DNA from: Myrica gale
Taxonomy: Eukaryota; Streptophyta; Magnoliopsida; Fagales; Myricaceae
Reading direction: 5' to 3'
Assembly: GCA_963930655.1 (NCBI GenBank)
Contig: OZ005612.1
Location: 11,599,001 to 11,663,000, forward strand
DNA length: 64,000 nt
The position numbers and the translations under genes were made by a program. The notes beneath the pieces are model-generated. The model searched no databases, was not told the origin of the DNA, and saw nothing but the letters and a program-made list of their open reading frames with translations. This document shows positions 1-10,696 of the stretch, in pieces (within the stretch, counting starts at the first letter, position 1; each line of letters starts with the position of its first letter).

Positions 1-165
1 AATATTTTAAATGATTAAAAGAATTTCAGTGATATATATATATTTGGTTGATAACCGATTTCAAAAACGCAAATGTTTAATGATTACTTACTATTTCTTA
101 AAGTCTAAGAAATATTTGAATCGCTTGTAGGCGATCCACGTGTCTTATACACTACCCAGGACCGG
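1..165 (+). mobile_element. Left-edge LTR remnant of gypsy-1
   Basis: These bases match the middle of the long LTR found complete at 33181-36862 (about 35665-35830), including the short inverted pair ATCGC...GCGAT. The match stops abruptly near 165, where pol sequence starts, so most of the left LTR tail, the primer site and gag are absent. This is best read as part of the 5' LTR of gypsy-1 brought next to pol by a deletion. It could instead be an independent LTR fragment. Confidence 0.55.
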
Positions 166-182
166 ATTGTTGTTTAACCAGT

Positions 183-1221
183 ATGAGGAAAATGGAACGA
201 AGGCCAGCAATTGTCTCGGCCCTGCAAGCTAAGAGATTGTTGCAAGGAGGGCACGAGGGAATTTTAGTTTGGGCAAGTGATATGCTGAATGATACGCAGA
301 GTGAGGTTCCTACGTTTGATCAAACCCCAATAGTGAGTGAGTTTCCGGACGTATTCCCGGAAGACTTACCGGGGTTACCGCCGGATAGAGAGGTGGAGTT
401 CGGTATCGAATTGGAAGCTGGGACAGTCCCAATTTCCAAGGTGTCGTATCGAATGGCTCCGGCAGAGCTAAAGGAGCTGAAGGTCCAAATAGAAGATCTC
501 TTGGAGAAGGGATTTATAAGGCCGAGTGTGTCGCCTTGGGGAGCACCGATCCTGTTTGTAAAGAAGGACGGGAGTCTCCGGATGTGCATTGACTATAGGG
601 AGTTGAATAAGGTGACTGTGAAGAATAGGTAACCGCTACCTCGCATTGACGATTTGTTCGATCAATTGCAGGGGGCACAAATATTTTCAAGGATTGATTT
701 GAGGTTGGGTTACCACCAGTTGAAGGTAAAGGAGGGAGATATACCTAAGACGGCTTTTCGAACCCGATATGGTCACTATGAATTTTTGGTGATGCCATTT
801 GGGTTAACTAATGCCCCGGCCGCATTCATGGACTTGATGAACAGAGTATTCAGGGAGTTCCTGGATAAGTTTGTGGTGGTGTTCATAGACGATATTCTGA
901 TTTATTCTTGGAACCAGGAGGAGCACGAGGAGCATCTCAGGATTATTTTGCAGATCATAAGGGAGAAGAAGTTGTATGCTAAATTCTCCAAGTGCGAGTT
1001 TTGGTTGCAGCAAGTCCGATTTTTAGGGCATGTAGTGTCGGGTGAAGGTATTGCTGTAGATCCCGGAAAGGTTGATGCGGTATTCAAATGGCCTAGACCT
1101 ACAAATGTTAAGGAGATAAGGAGTTTCCTGGGGTTGGCAGGATATTACCGGAGGTTTATTAAGGGATTCTCAAAGATAGCTATGCCGATGACCTCGTTGA
1201 CCAAGAAGAACGTTAAGTTCG
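183..1221 (+). mobile_element. gypsy-1 pol, protease-RT linker and reverse transcriptase part
   Basis: The translation shows the linker typical of plant gypsy elements ([15 protein letters not shown]), followed by RT with [28 protein letters not shown], the catalytic FIDDILIYS box and the connecting [11 protein letters not shown] motif. This is the polymerase that copies element RNA into DNA in virus-like particles. The sequence is broken and is cut by the LTR inserted after position 1221. The family is certain; the clade rests on the chromodomain further along. Confidence 0.9.
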
Positions 1222-1323
1222 TGTGAGACCCCGATTTTAGGTCTGTCAAGTTATTGCTTATGACCTCTTAAGTACGTATTATTGCAAGTGTATGTATGAT
1301 TAAATTTGTGATTTTTGAGGTAA

Positions 1324-1697
1324 GTGTCGACACATTGGAGCATAGTGTCGACACATTAAACTAACACCCGAAAGTTTACCTTTTTCTGGAGCCCAAAGTG
1401 AATTTTTACTAAGTGTTGTAAGTGTCGACACCTTGGGTCATAGTGTCGACACATTAGACCGATACCCGAATGTTTATATTTTTCCGGAACTAGAGTGATT
1501 TTTGACTAAGTGTTGGAAGTGTCGACACCATGAGTGATGGTGTCGACACATCCAACTAAAACCCGAAAGTTTGCATTTTTTTCGGAACTCCAGTGAATTT
1601 TGACGGTGTTGGAAGTGTCGACACCTTGAGTGAGGGTGTCGACACATCTAACTAAAAGTGTTGATAGTGTCGACACCTTAAGTGATGGTGTCAACAC
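1324..1697 (+). repeat. 97-bp tandem repeat carrying paired GTGTCGACAC palindromes
   Basis: Perfect GTGTCGACAC occurs at 1324, 1346, 1422, 1443, 1519, 1540, 1615, 1636 and 1667, with a one-base variant at 1688. They come as pairs 21-22 bp apart, and the pairs repeat every 96-98 bp (the last after 52 bp). Spacer text such as CCCGAAAGTTT is shared between units. The array lies in the first 500 bp of the solo LTR. Confidence 0.9.
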
Positions 1698-3091
1698 ATA
1701 TAACTACATTCCGAAATTTTATCGGATTGAAATATGTGAGGTGGAATTCATGTGAAAAAGGGAAAAGAAAGGGGGGAAGGGTAGTTTTGCCTTTTCCCTT
1801 CCCCCAAGCCCCTTTACGTATAAGCAGTCCCCCCCCCCAAATCAAAAAGTCATTTGCCCTAGCTCCCACCGAAGAAGAGAAGAAAGAAAGAAGAAGGAGA
1901 AAAGAATAAGAAGAAAGAAAGAAGGAGAAAAGAAGAAGAAGAAAGGAAGAAGAGAAAGAAAGAGAGAGAGAGAGAAGGAGGTGAGTGGTTATGGCCGGCC
2001 AAGCCATACCCATTTTCACCTATGTTCTCTTTTTCTTTTGAATGGTTTTTGGTTGTGTTGTTAGATTTTCTCTTTGAGATTCATGTGTTTTCTTTGAGGA
2101 AAATGTAGATCTAATGAGCTTTAGAAAGTTGTAAGGATTGTGCACAAAACCATGGAGAATGTGGTTAGATCTGGGAATTTATATACAAGAGAAACGAATA
2201 TGCACCCTAGGTGTTTGATGAAAAGCCTAAAAGAGGGCTGAGATCTATTTTGAGCATGTATGGCCAAATCTATTGGTTGATGTATTAGGTTGTATGCATA
2301 TGAGTCTTGTTGAGAACCACCAAGCCCTAAGTGTTTGATATATGGTCAGATCTGAAAGATGTTCAAGAGAACAAATGATACACCCTTCGTGTTTGATAAA
2401 AAGCCCAAAAGACATGGGCAAATGCAATAGTATAGCTTGATGAAGATGGAATCACAGTTTTGTTATAAAATTTGAGTTGGAGTTGTAAAAGTGGGAAGAA
2501 TGTGAAATAATGGTTGCTGTTATGAGATGTTAAATTAGCTTTGGATGTTGGTTGTGTCATGAAGAGATTAGAGTTTTGGTTGTTGGAAGTTGGAACGTTA
2601 AAAGATTACTGTTGTTGCTGGAATTTACATAAGCAGATTTCAGAGCTGGAATAGAGAGTGTGTTTTGATGCATTTGTAGTTATCTCTTGATATTGAGTGG
2701 ATCCTAGATTGAAGGCCTAGGACATGGAAAGATTTAAGTCATACCTTGGATGATTGTAATGTATTGATTACTCTATACGTTTAGTAAACCTATGAATAAC
2801 AATAGTACGATTCATTGTAGGTAACGAGACGTTCGATGCTCAAGCAAGCGAAGGTAAGTGAAAAACCTTTACAAAACTGGAATGATACACTGCATGAAGA
2901 ATGTTTATGAATAAGCATATCAAGTATGATATATCAAGCATGACACTACCAAGCACGACATGAATGCATCATGATCATTTGCATTCATTTTTCCTCGTGA
3001 GAAATGAGACATTTTTATGCAAATGAAAGTACCATTTTTATGCTACTTTATGACAAGTTTTATGACAAGTTAATTAACGAACCCGAGTCGG

Positions 3092-3305
3092 TCGGTACCG
3101 TACCAAGTCAAGAAGGTGCATCCATACCGAAGGACGTTTACGAGAAGGGTGGATGTCACCTAGGACACCATACCGAAGGATGCTTGCAAGAAGGATGGGT
3201 AGCCCAGGAGGTATGTGCAATCACACTGAAGGATGCTTGCAAGAAGGTGTGAACCTCCAAGGGTCATGTCTAGCCACTGAAGGACGAATGCGAGAAGGTG
3301 TGCTA
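3092..3305 (+). repeat. LTR leader module: GGTACC palindrome plus GAAGGACG minisatellite
   Basis: TCGGTACCGTACC at 3092-3104 is followed by four degenerate units of the form CACTGAAGGACGAATGCGAGAAGGTGTG. The same module occurs at 9992-10150, 36051-36210 and, on the minus strand, about 32425-32596 and 54740-54856, with two to four units. It precedes a short segment ending GGAACGCACAACCCTGA in every copy. Its role is unknown. Confidence 0.85.
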
Positions 3306-4323
3306 GCTTGACCATATGTAAGGTCCCCAAGGGAAATAGGGGACAGTTCCAACGGGAACGCACAACCCTGATGCCAGGGGTAAATGGAGCTCAAGTAGCC
3401 CATAAGATTTTCCAAAGCAAGAGCTTTATAAGTACAAATGATGTTTTCAAGAGCAAGTGCATGTGCATATGCAACATGAGGCATATACATGCATCACGAT
3501 TCATGATCAGGCATGCATCGCATTACGTTTACAGGACTATGATTTCAAGTTCAAGTGCATGCTTACGATTTTAAGTTCATTATGGTTTCAAATTCATAAT
3601 GATTTCAAGTTTAAGTGCATGCTTAAGTTTATGAGTTCAAGTGCATGCTTACGATTTCAAGTCATTAATTCAAGTTATGATTTTAAGTTATGTTTTCAAG
3701 CTATGCTACTAGTGCATGATTACAAGATTATGAATTCAAGTTCAAATTTCAAGTTACAAGTTCAATCTATAAGTTCAAGTTCACGGTTTAAGTTCATGTT
3801 TTACAAGATCACGTTTACAAGTTCTTTCCTTACTGAGTCTTTTGACTCACGATTTCAAAATGTATCATTCCAGGTTTGCCGGGTGGCAGGAGTCCTGAGG
3901 ATTTCCTGACTTAGTAAGTAGTAGATTGTGATGTTGTTGGTCATAGGCCTTGGGAATGTACTATGGGTCAAGAGTTGGAGAATGTACATGGAATCTTAAG
4001 AGTGCTTGATATCCCACTGAGGCGGCAGGATGCTAACAAAATTGTAAGGTATATACGAGGATTCAAGATGTTATGAGTAGGTCTGTACTTCAGCCATGCA
4101 GACATGACATGTAATTCAGATGCTTTCACTATTGCCGTCGTAGTCAATTGTGTAAGTTGTAGTTTATGTAAATCTCTTTGGCCCATCTCTCTCAGTTGTA
4201 GGTGTTTGTGTATATGTATAAAAAAAATCCGCTGCATGATTAAGAGAAAACGCTAGAACATTCATTGAGTGGATGTTCGCGGCTGTCATTAACCCCCTTC
4301 GGGCTAGCGTTCGGGGTGTGACA

Positions 4324-6322
4324 GTTCGACTGGACAGACGAGTGTGAGCAAAGTTTCCAGACGTTAAAGGCTCATCTAGTTACTGCCCCGGTGTTAGCAT
4401 TGCCCTCAGAGCATGGGGAGTACGAGATCTATATGGACGCCTCAAAGCAAGGTCTTGGGTGTGTGTTGATGCAAGACAAGAGGGTCATAGCCTATGCGTC
4501 GAGGCAATTGATGCCCCACGAGGTGAATTACCCCACTCACGACTTGGAGTTAGCTGCAGTCGTGCATGCTCTGAAAATATGGAGGCATTATCTCTATGGG
4601 GTTAAATGCGAGATATTTACGGATCACAAGAGCCTCAAGTACTTCAACACTCAGAAGGAGCTGAATATGAGGCAACGGCGCTGGTTGGAGTTGATTAAGG
4701 ATTATGATTGCACCATTAGCTACCATCCTGGGAAAGCTAACGTGGTGGCTGATGCCCTAAGCCGGAAGTCGGCTGAAACAAGTGCCGTGGAGATAGTGGC
4801 TAAGGAGATCATGGAGGATCTAAAAAGAGAGGAGATCACGCTCGTGTTGGCAGATCGGTATGTTTCCATCGCAGGGCTTTCATTGCAACCATCGCTGGGG
4901 GAGCGAATTTGCGAGGCCCAGAAGAGCGATGCGGTGATAGTAGGGATTAGGGAAAGGATTGAAAAGAGTAATGATCCCGACTTTGAGGATAGGGATGGAG
5001 TGTTGAGGTACCAGAATAGAATATGTGTCCTTGGTGATGGGGGAATCAAAGAGTTAATTTTGGCAGAAGCGCATACTACGCCCTATACTATACACCCTGG
5101 AGGAACGAAGATGTATCAGGACATCAAGAAAGTTTATTGGTGGCCGAATATGAAGAGGGAGATTGCGGAGTATGTCGCTCGATGTCTGACTTGTCAGAGA
5201 GTGAAAGCAGAGCACCAGAGGCTAGCAGGGACATTGAAGCCTCTAGAGATCCCTGAATGGAAATGGGAAGGAATAGTCATGGATTTTGTTGTAGGGCTAC
5301 CAAGAACGACAGCTGGCTACGATGCAATATGGGTAGTGGTGGACCGATTGACCAAGTCAGCCCACTTTCTGCCCATTAGGGTGAAGTATACCCCGGAGAG
5401 GCTAGCTGAAGTTTATCTCCAAGAAATTGTGAGACTCCAAGGCATACCGAAGAGCATAGTGTCGGATAGGGATCCGAGATTTACGTCGAGATTTTGGAGA
5501 AGATTGCAGGAATCCCTAGGCACTAAATTGAATTTTAGCACTGCTTTCCACCCACAGACAGATGGCCAATCTGAGCGGACCATTCAAATTTTGGAAGACA
5601 TGCTTCGAGCGTGTGTCATTGATTTCAAAGGTAGCTGGGCTCAGTATCTGCCGTTAGCAGAGTTCGCATACAACAACAGTTTCCAATCGAGTATTGGTAT
5701 GGCACCATACGAAGCCTTATACGGGCGGAGGTGTAGGTCGCCATTATATTGGGATGAAGTAGGAGAAGGGAGACTGTTGGGGCTGGAGATAATTTTGCAG
5801 ACAAAAGAGAAAATTCGGTTGATCAAAGAAAGACTTATTACGGCCCAAAGTCGGCAAAAGAGTTATGCGGACAATCGAAGAAGAGAGTTGGCCTTTGAAG
5901 AAGGAAGTAAAGTATTTTTGAAAATTTCTCCAACGAAGGGGGTAGCACGATTCGGGAAGAAGGGGAAGCTTCAGCCCCGGTTTATAGGACCTTTCGAGAT
6001 CCTGGAGCGTGTTGGACCAATGGCGTACAGACTAGCATTACCGCCATCAATTGCGGGAGTTCATGATGTGTTCCACGTATCACTCCTACGCAAGTATGTG
6101 TCTGACCCCACTCATGTGTTAGAATATGAACCTTTGCAGATTAAGGAGAACCTTACCTATGTAGAGGAGCCAGTAAGGATTCTCGATAGAAAGGAGCAAC
6201 ATTTGCGGACCAAGGTGATACCGCTTGTAAAGGTTCTGTGGAGGAATCATGGGGCAGAGGAGGCATCTTGGGAGTTAGAGAGCGATATGTATGAGAAGTA
6301 CCCTCAGTTGAGAGGAGAATAG
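4324..6322 (+). mobile_element. gypsy-1 pol, RNase H, integrase and chromodomain part
   Basis: This is a long open stretch. It begins with the RT-RNase H connection, then RNase H ([34 protein letters not shown]). Integrase follows, with an H-x-C-x2-C zinc finger (HPGG..., [11 protein letters not shown]), a core with [10 protein letters not shown] and [13 protein letters not shown], and [15 protein letters not shown]. The C-terminal [10 protein letters not shown] and chromodomain ([16 protein letters not shown]) complete it. Chromodomains direct insertion to heterochromatin in related elements. This segment looks whole over about 1.9 kb and is the best preserved part of gypsy-1. Confidence 0.92.
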
Positions 6323-6485
6323 GATCTGAATATTTACGATCTTATCTATTGATTGATTGATATGGATAAGTAATTATTGTCTGATATTTGTGATTGATTT
6401 CCCTGCATAAAAGAATGATAATTCTTTGTGATATATGATGATGTTTTGTATATGCACATGACTGACCACTGTATTATGATGTCAG

Positions 6486-7349
6486 ATGCCACCGAGTAGT
6501 CGACCCCCACGTTCACAGCATTCAGGCACGCCTTCACAGAGAAGGATGACAGCACCTGAGTATCGCAGCCTGTTCAGGGTTAACCATAGAACCCAAGGTT
6601 CGACAAGACAGTCGGGAAGCCATGAGGCTCCGACTCACGCATCACATGAGACCGATAGAGGGGACCCGAGAAGAGCGTACCAAACTCATGTATCTTATTG
6701 GCAGCAAGGTATGACGGGGACATACCAGCCCCCGCCACCCCCGGCACCAGACCAACCTGGACCTTCCAGGTGGGGTCAACCCTTATCTACAGATTGCTCT
6801 AGATATCTGGAGGGTATTTATTGGCCAGAGTCGCCAATAAACGCCATTCCCTTAAGAACAGTTTTACCAGAAAACTTTGAGGAAAATCCAAAAGAGGATC
6901 CAGAGGAGGACCCAGAAGAGGATCCGGAAGAGGATCCAGAGGAGGATCCGGAGGAAAAACCCATGGAACAACATCCGATACCTAATGAGACAAGAGAACG
7001 ACCTCAGGAAGAACCTAGACGTCGTGACTCGAGACGTGAGTGTACACTTAGGCGATGTAACGAGAGAAGACATCGTAGAAGAGTTAAGGCTCAAGACGCT
7101 ACATCTGAGACCCACTTTTCCTCACAAGAAGTAGAGTCTAGACCTAGGTATCATGGACCACCCGAGAACATCATCCATGACCCTAGTATAGATGAACCAA
7201 GCCAAGGAGCTAGATCCCAGTCTTGGACGGGGAGTAATTCCCCAGACCACGTTTATCAGGGGGAGATTAGTAGTGGGACAAGCACGAATTTTCGTCCCAA
7301 CCCCTATGGTCCTGCACCTTCGCAGTCAGGACAAAATTATTGGTGGTAA
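6486..7349 (+). mobile_element. Extra sense ORF downstream of pol in gypsy-1 (287 aa)
   Basis: An open frame of 287 codons lies between the chromodomain end and the polypurine tract. It is rich in Pro, Arg, Ser and Glu. It has an N-terminal proline run (PPPPPAP), a central acidic tandem repeat in which the four-residue unit EEDP is repeated about six times (DNA near 6885-6955), and an Arg-rich stretch after it. No transmembrane or envelope-like segment is visible. Its ATG directly follows a splice-acceptor-like TGATGTCAG. Extra downstream frames occur in some plant gypsy elements, but I recognise no family here, and its function is unknown. Confidence 0.6.
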
Positions 7350-7374
7350 AAGAAATTCCGAGGTCGGAATTTTT

Positions 7375-7389
7375 ATAAGGAGGGGAGAA
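7375..7389 (+). promoter_or_regulatory. Polypurine tract of gypsy-1
   Basis: A purine run containing AAGGAGGGGAGAA ends immediately before TGTGAGACCCC, the first bases of the LTR. In LTR retrotransposons this is the plus-strand DNA priming site, and it fixes the 5' edge of the 3' LTR at 7390. Confidence 0.85.
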
Positions 7390-10300
7390 TGTGAGACCCC
7401 GATTTTCTCCTATGTTATTTTTTATGTATTATCTTTTATTTTCCGATGTATTAGCTTTAATTTTATCATGGGGCCATATTTTTGGCCAATGTATGGCCTA
7501 ATCTTTATGTTATGGTACTTCGATTAAAATGAGATTTTATTTCATGAAATTTCCCAAATAATTTTCTTGTCATTTTTATGCAAAGTTTGAAATATATTTT
7601 CCTAGGAGCCGAAATTTTGCAAGGTAAGTTTCTCTCTTATGAATATATATTTTTCATTTACTTAATATGTTTCATGGTCCATAAAATTTAAATTATGATT
7701 GAAGATTTCTTTATATACGCCGAAAATAGTTAATGGGTAAAATCATGAATTTCTTTTGAGACATTGATTGAATATTTTGTGTCATTCATATGTGGCATAT
7801 ATTATTACCATGTGGCCTAGATTAATAGTAGAATTTTCATTAGAATATTAAATGATAAGTTATTTAATAATGTGATAAGGTTTAAGAGAGATTTAAAATG
7901 ATAAGCACACTTGCTTATCATAAATAAGCAAGCATGATGATAGGTTAGGAAACTTTTAGGGTGATAAGTCCTTGTGGTTGTAGAGATAGGCTAGAGCCAT
8001 TATCATAAGATAAGATATAATGCTTATGAGATGATAAGCTATTGGAATGGATTAGATAAGCTAGAGAGCTTATGAGAGATAAGTTAGGTGAAATAGTAAC
8101 CAAGTTGAAAGTTAGTTGCAATTCAAATGTGGAAGTAACTAAGTTGGTTGGAAGGCAACCAAACAAGGTAAATGAGAGTCAAGGACATGGCTTTTACGTG
8201 AATGAGCATATGGTGAATTGAAATGCCAAAAGTGAAATGCCATGTGAAGTGTAAGATTGTGTAAGATGCATTCAATGAGACAAGACAACACATGGAAGAA
8301 AAAAGAGAGAAAAGCAAAGGAGAAAGGATGATTCACGTAGAGACCGAATGGGTTGGGGGAAAAAGAGAGAGAAATCAAATCAAAGTCATGCTTTAGGAGA
8401 CAAGTGATGTGAGATAAAAAGGTGAAAAGAACTAAAAGAAGAGAGAGAGAGATTAGAACCCATGCTTGGTCGGCCAAGACCCCCTCATGCATCCCCTTTT
8501 CCTCTTTCAAATTTCCCTCTTGTCATCTCAACACCTCAAGTCATGTGTCATAGCATTAACTCTCCTTGGAAGACTCACTCTCTCACACCTCACACTTGCA
8601 AATGCCTTGGCCGAATTTTACACTTCACCTCACTCCCCAATTCTTCCTCACTTGGCCGAATATTGCATTGCTCTCAACTCTCTCCCACTTTCTTCCCTTG
8701 GCCGAACCACCCATCTAGGATTCAAAGTTTGCTCTTTTCCTCTTGCACTCTAAACCACACTCTTCTTGCCTTCTAAATCACACTCCAAGAACCTAAGTTA
8801 GACCTCTTTTGTGGTGACCAAATCTCTCCTTGTGCAACCTCATTTTCTTCCTTGAAAACCCCAATCATTAGCCTCATTTTTCTTGAAGAAGTTAGTCCAT
8901 TTCCATTAGGACTAATCATTCAAGCTCACCACATTCTTTTACCCACCATAGAACCCACATTAGCTCCTCAAATCAAGCTTGGATATTTTCTGAGGGTGAA
9001 CCGAAACTTGGAAGAAAGAGGAGTTTGGGTAAAAAGTTTGGGGAAGGCAGAGGTAGGCTTGATTCTCTTTAGTATTCTTGTCTAAAGTTTTTCATTAGTA
9101 CTAACCTAAGGCATTTTATTTTTCTAGGTACTCAAGCTTGGGATAATCAACAAGGTAAGGCCAAGAATGTGTTGTTGTTGGTTAAGCATAGTGATGGCCG
9201 AATTATATGCGTAGATCTTGTATTGTTGGTCTTTCTAATATTAGATCTAAGTGTTTAACTTTGTTCTTGATGATGTAAAAACAATGTACATGTGAAAGAG
9301 GTTCGGATCTATGGAGTTAATGCATGCAAATAGGTCATAAATACAAAAGGAGAACAATGTATGTTAGATAAGTTTAGATCTAGACTTATGTTATGTTTGG
9401 CCGAATGTAAGATGAATATTTCCTTAGATCTATTGTTGTTGAAGTTCCTAAAGTGTAGATCTAATGTTGATGGGAATATTTGATGAAAATATGAAGTTGA
9501 TACATGCTAGTTAGGTCACAAATGCAAAGGATATGCATGTTATAATTTTTAGCATGAAAAATGTGACATTTTGAGGTATGGCCGAATATGAGATGCTTAG
9601 GACTTCATGTACAATTTTGTATATGTTTAGATCTGGACATTGGCCATGATATGTGCAAGATTTATGACCTAATGAATGGTAGATAATTATGTTAGGTAAA
9701 GGATGCATGCAAATTGAAGGAAACAAAAGAAAACCTAATTATTTAGATAAAAACATGTGTTGGCCGAATGGTATAAGCATTATATATTGTGTTGGTGTTT
9801 GGATTCTTAGATCCTAGGTTGTGAAATTGTTGAATGGAGGATGGGATCACCATTGGAGTTGAAGTTGTGATTAAAGGATGCATAAAACTAGTGTTGGCCG
9901 AATGGTTAAGTAAAAGAACCCTAATGGTAAATTATGATAAATAGGTTATAATTGTTGTGTTGGGGATTTGGCTAATTGGAATAATAATTAGTCGGTACCG
10001 TACCATCAAGATGGACTCCCATACCGAAGGACGAATGCGAGAAGGATGGGTGAGTCCACGAGGCTGTGCAAACCACACTGAAGGACATTGAGAAGGTGTG
10101 GGCCTCCAAGGGTCATGTCTAGCCACTGAAGGACGAATGCGAGAAGGTGCGCTAGCTTGACTATATGTAAGGTCTCCAAGGGAATTCGGGGACGGTTCCA
10201 AAGGGAACGCACAACCCTGACTTCAGGGGTTAAATGGAGCGAGCCCACAGTAAGATATATGAAATAATTATGAAAAGGCCAAGAATGGCACAAGTATGAA

Positions 10301-10696
10301 TAAGTGATTTTTATGGGCCTGGGGCCGAATTTAAGCAAGAACATATGCATATCCACGACATGCATGTGCATCATTTATCAAGTTTCTTTTCATGACTAAG
10401 CAAGCATAAGTTAAGAACATGTTTCAAATTTATGTCTTTCCCTTACTGAGTCTTTTTGACTCACGTTTTCAAAATTGTGTCATTCCAGATGCCTCAGGTG
10501 AAGAGAGTCAGGAAGACTACCTGACATAGAAGCACAAGAATTATGTTTCAAAATTTTTGATGATAGTGGCTTGATCGTCGCTAGTTGGCTTTTAATGTGT
10601 TATATATGTTTTGTATGAAAAACTTAATGAGAACCCTGATTATGTATGATTTAGCTCGAATCCCTCGCGATCCTGTACGTTTCCGCCTTAAGCAGT
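7390..10696 (+). mobile_element. 3' LTR of gypsy-1 (truncated at its right end)
   Basis: It starts TGTGAGACCCC after the polypurine tract and is collinear with the complete LTR at 33181-36862. It has an AG-rich leader (8280-8455), a donor-like CAAG|GTAAGG at 9151-9160, the GGTACC module at 9992-10004, the GAAGGACG minisatellite to about 10150, the TGAGTC/GACTCA palindrome near 10450 and an acceptor-like TCATTCCAG ending at 10489. Relative to 33181-36862 it lacks roughly 650 bp before the GGTACC module and about the last 110 bp with the GTGACA end. It is a fossil copy. Confidence 0.8.

Larger units (their letters stand above)
1222..4323 (+). mobile_element. Solo LTR (3.1 kb) inserted in gypsy-1 pol
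   Basis: The insert begins TGTGAGACCCCG and ends CGGGGTGTGACA, nearly inverted ends with the canonical TG...CA. It is flanked by a perfect 5-bp target-site duplication GTTCG at 1217-1221 and 4324-4328. No internal coding region is present, so this is a solo LTR left after recombination between two LTRs. It holds a palindrome array (1324-1697), a purine tract (1868-1982) followed by a donor-like GGTGAGTGG, the GGTACC module (3092) and the acceptor-like TCATTCCAG near 3872. The perfect duplication suggests a fairly recent insertion. Confidence 0.93.
166..7389 (+). mobile_element. Ty3/gypsy chromovirus (Tekay-like) internal region, gypsy-1
   Basis: The internal region runs from the end of protease through reverse transcriptase, RNase H, integrase and a C-terminal chromodomain, then a spacer, an extra sense reading frame and a polypurine tract directly before a TG-starting LTR. 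The domain order (integrase after RNase H) defines Ty3/gypsy. The chromodomain, with a WRNHG..EASWE core, points to the Tekay/Del chromoviruses. Another LTR is inserted in it at 1222-4323. The element lacks its 5' portion and is a fossil with only a few breaks in what remains. Confidence 0.9.

Noticed and set aside
1324-1697. CRISPR-like array reading of the regular palindromes
   Set aside because: The setting is a plant LTR, repeats are 10 bp with conserved spacers, and no cas genes exist; it is an LTR minisatellite.
3457-3909. 150-codon frame in the solo LTR at 1222-4323
   Set aside because: It is produced by repeated AAGTTCAAGT-type sequence in non-coding LTR DNA and has no homologue in the sister LTRs.
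8139-8776. Overlapping frames on both strands in the gypsy-1 3' LTR
   Set aside because: They lie in the CT/GA-rich leader of the LTR, overlap on opposite strands and lack domains.
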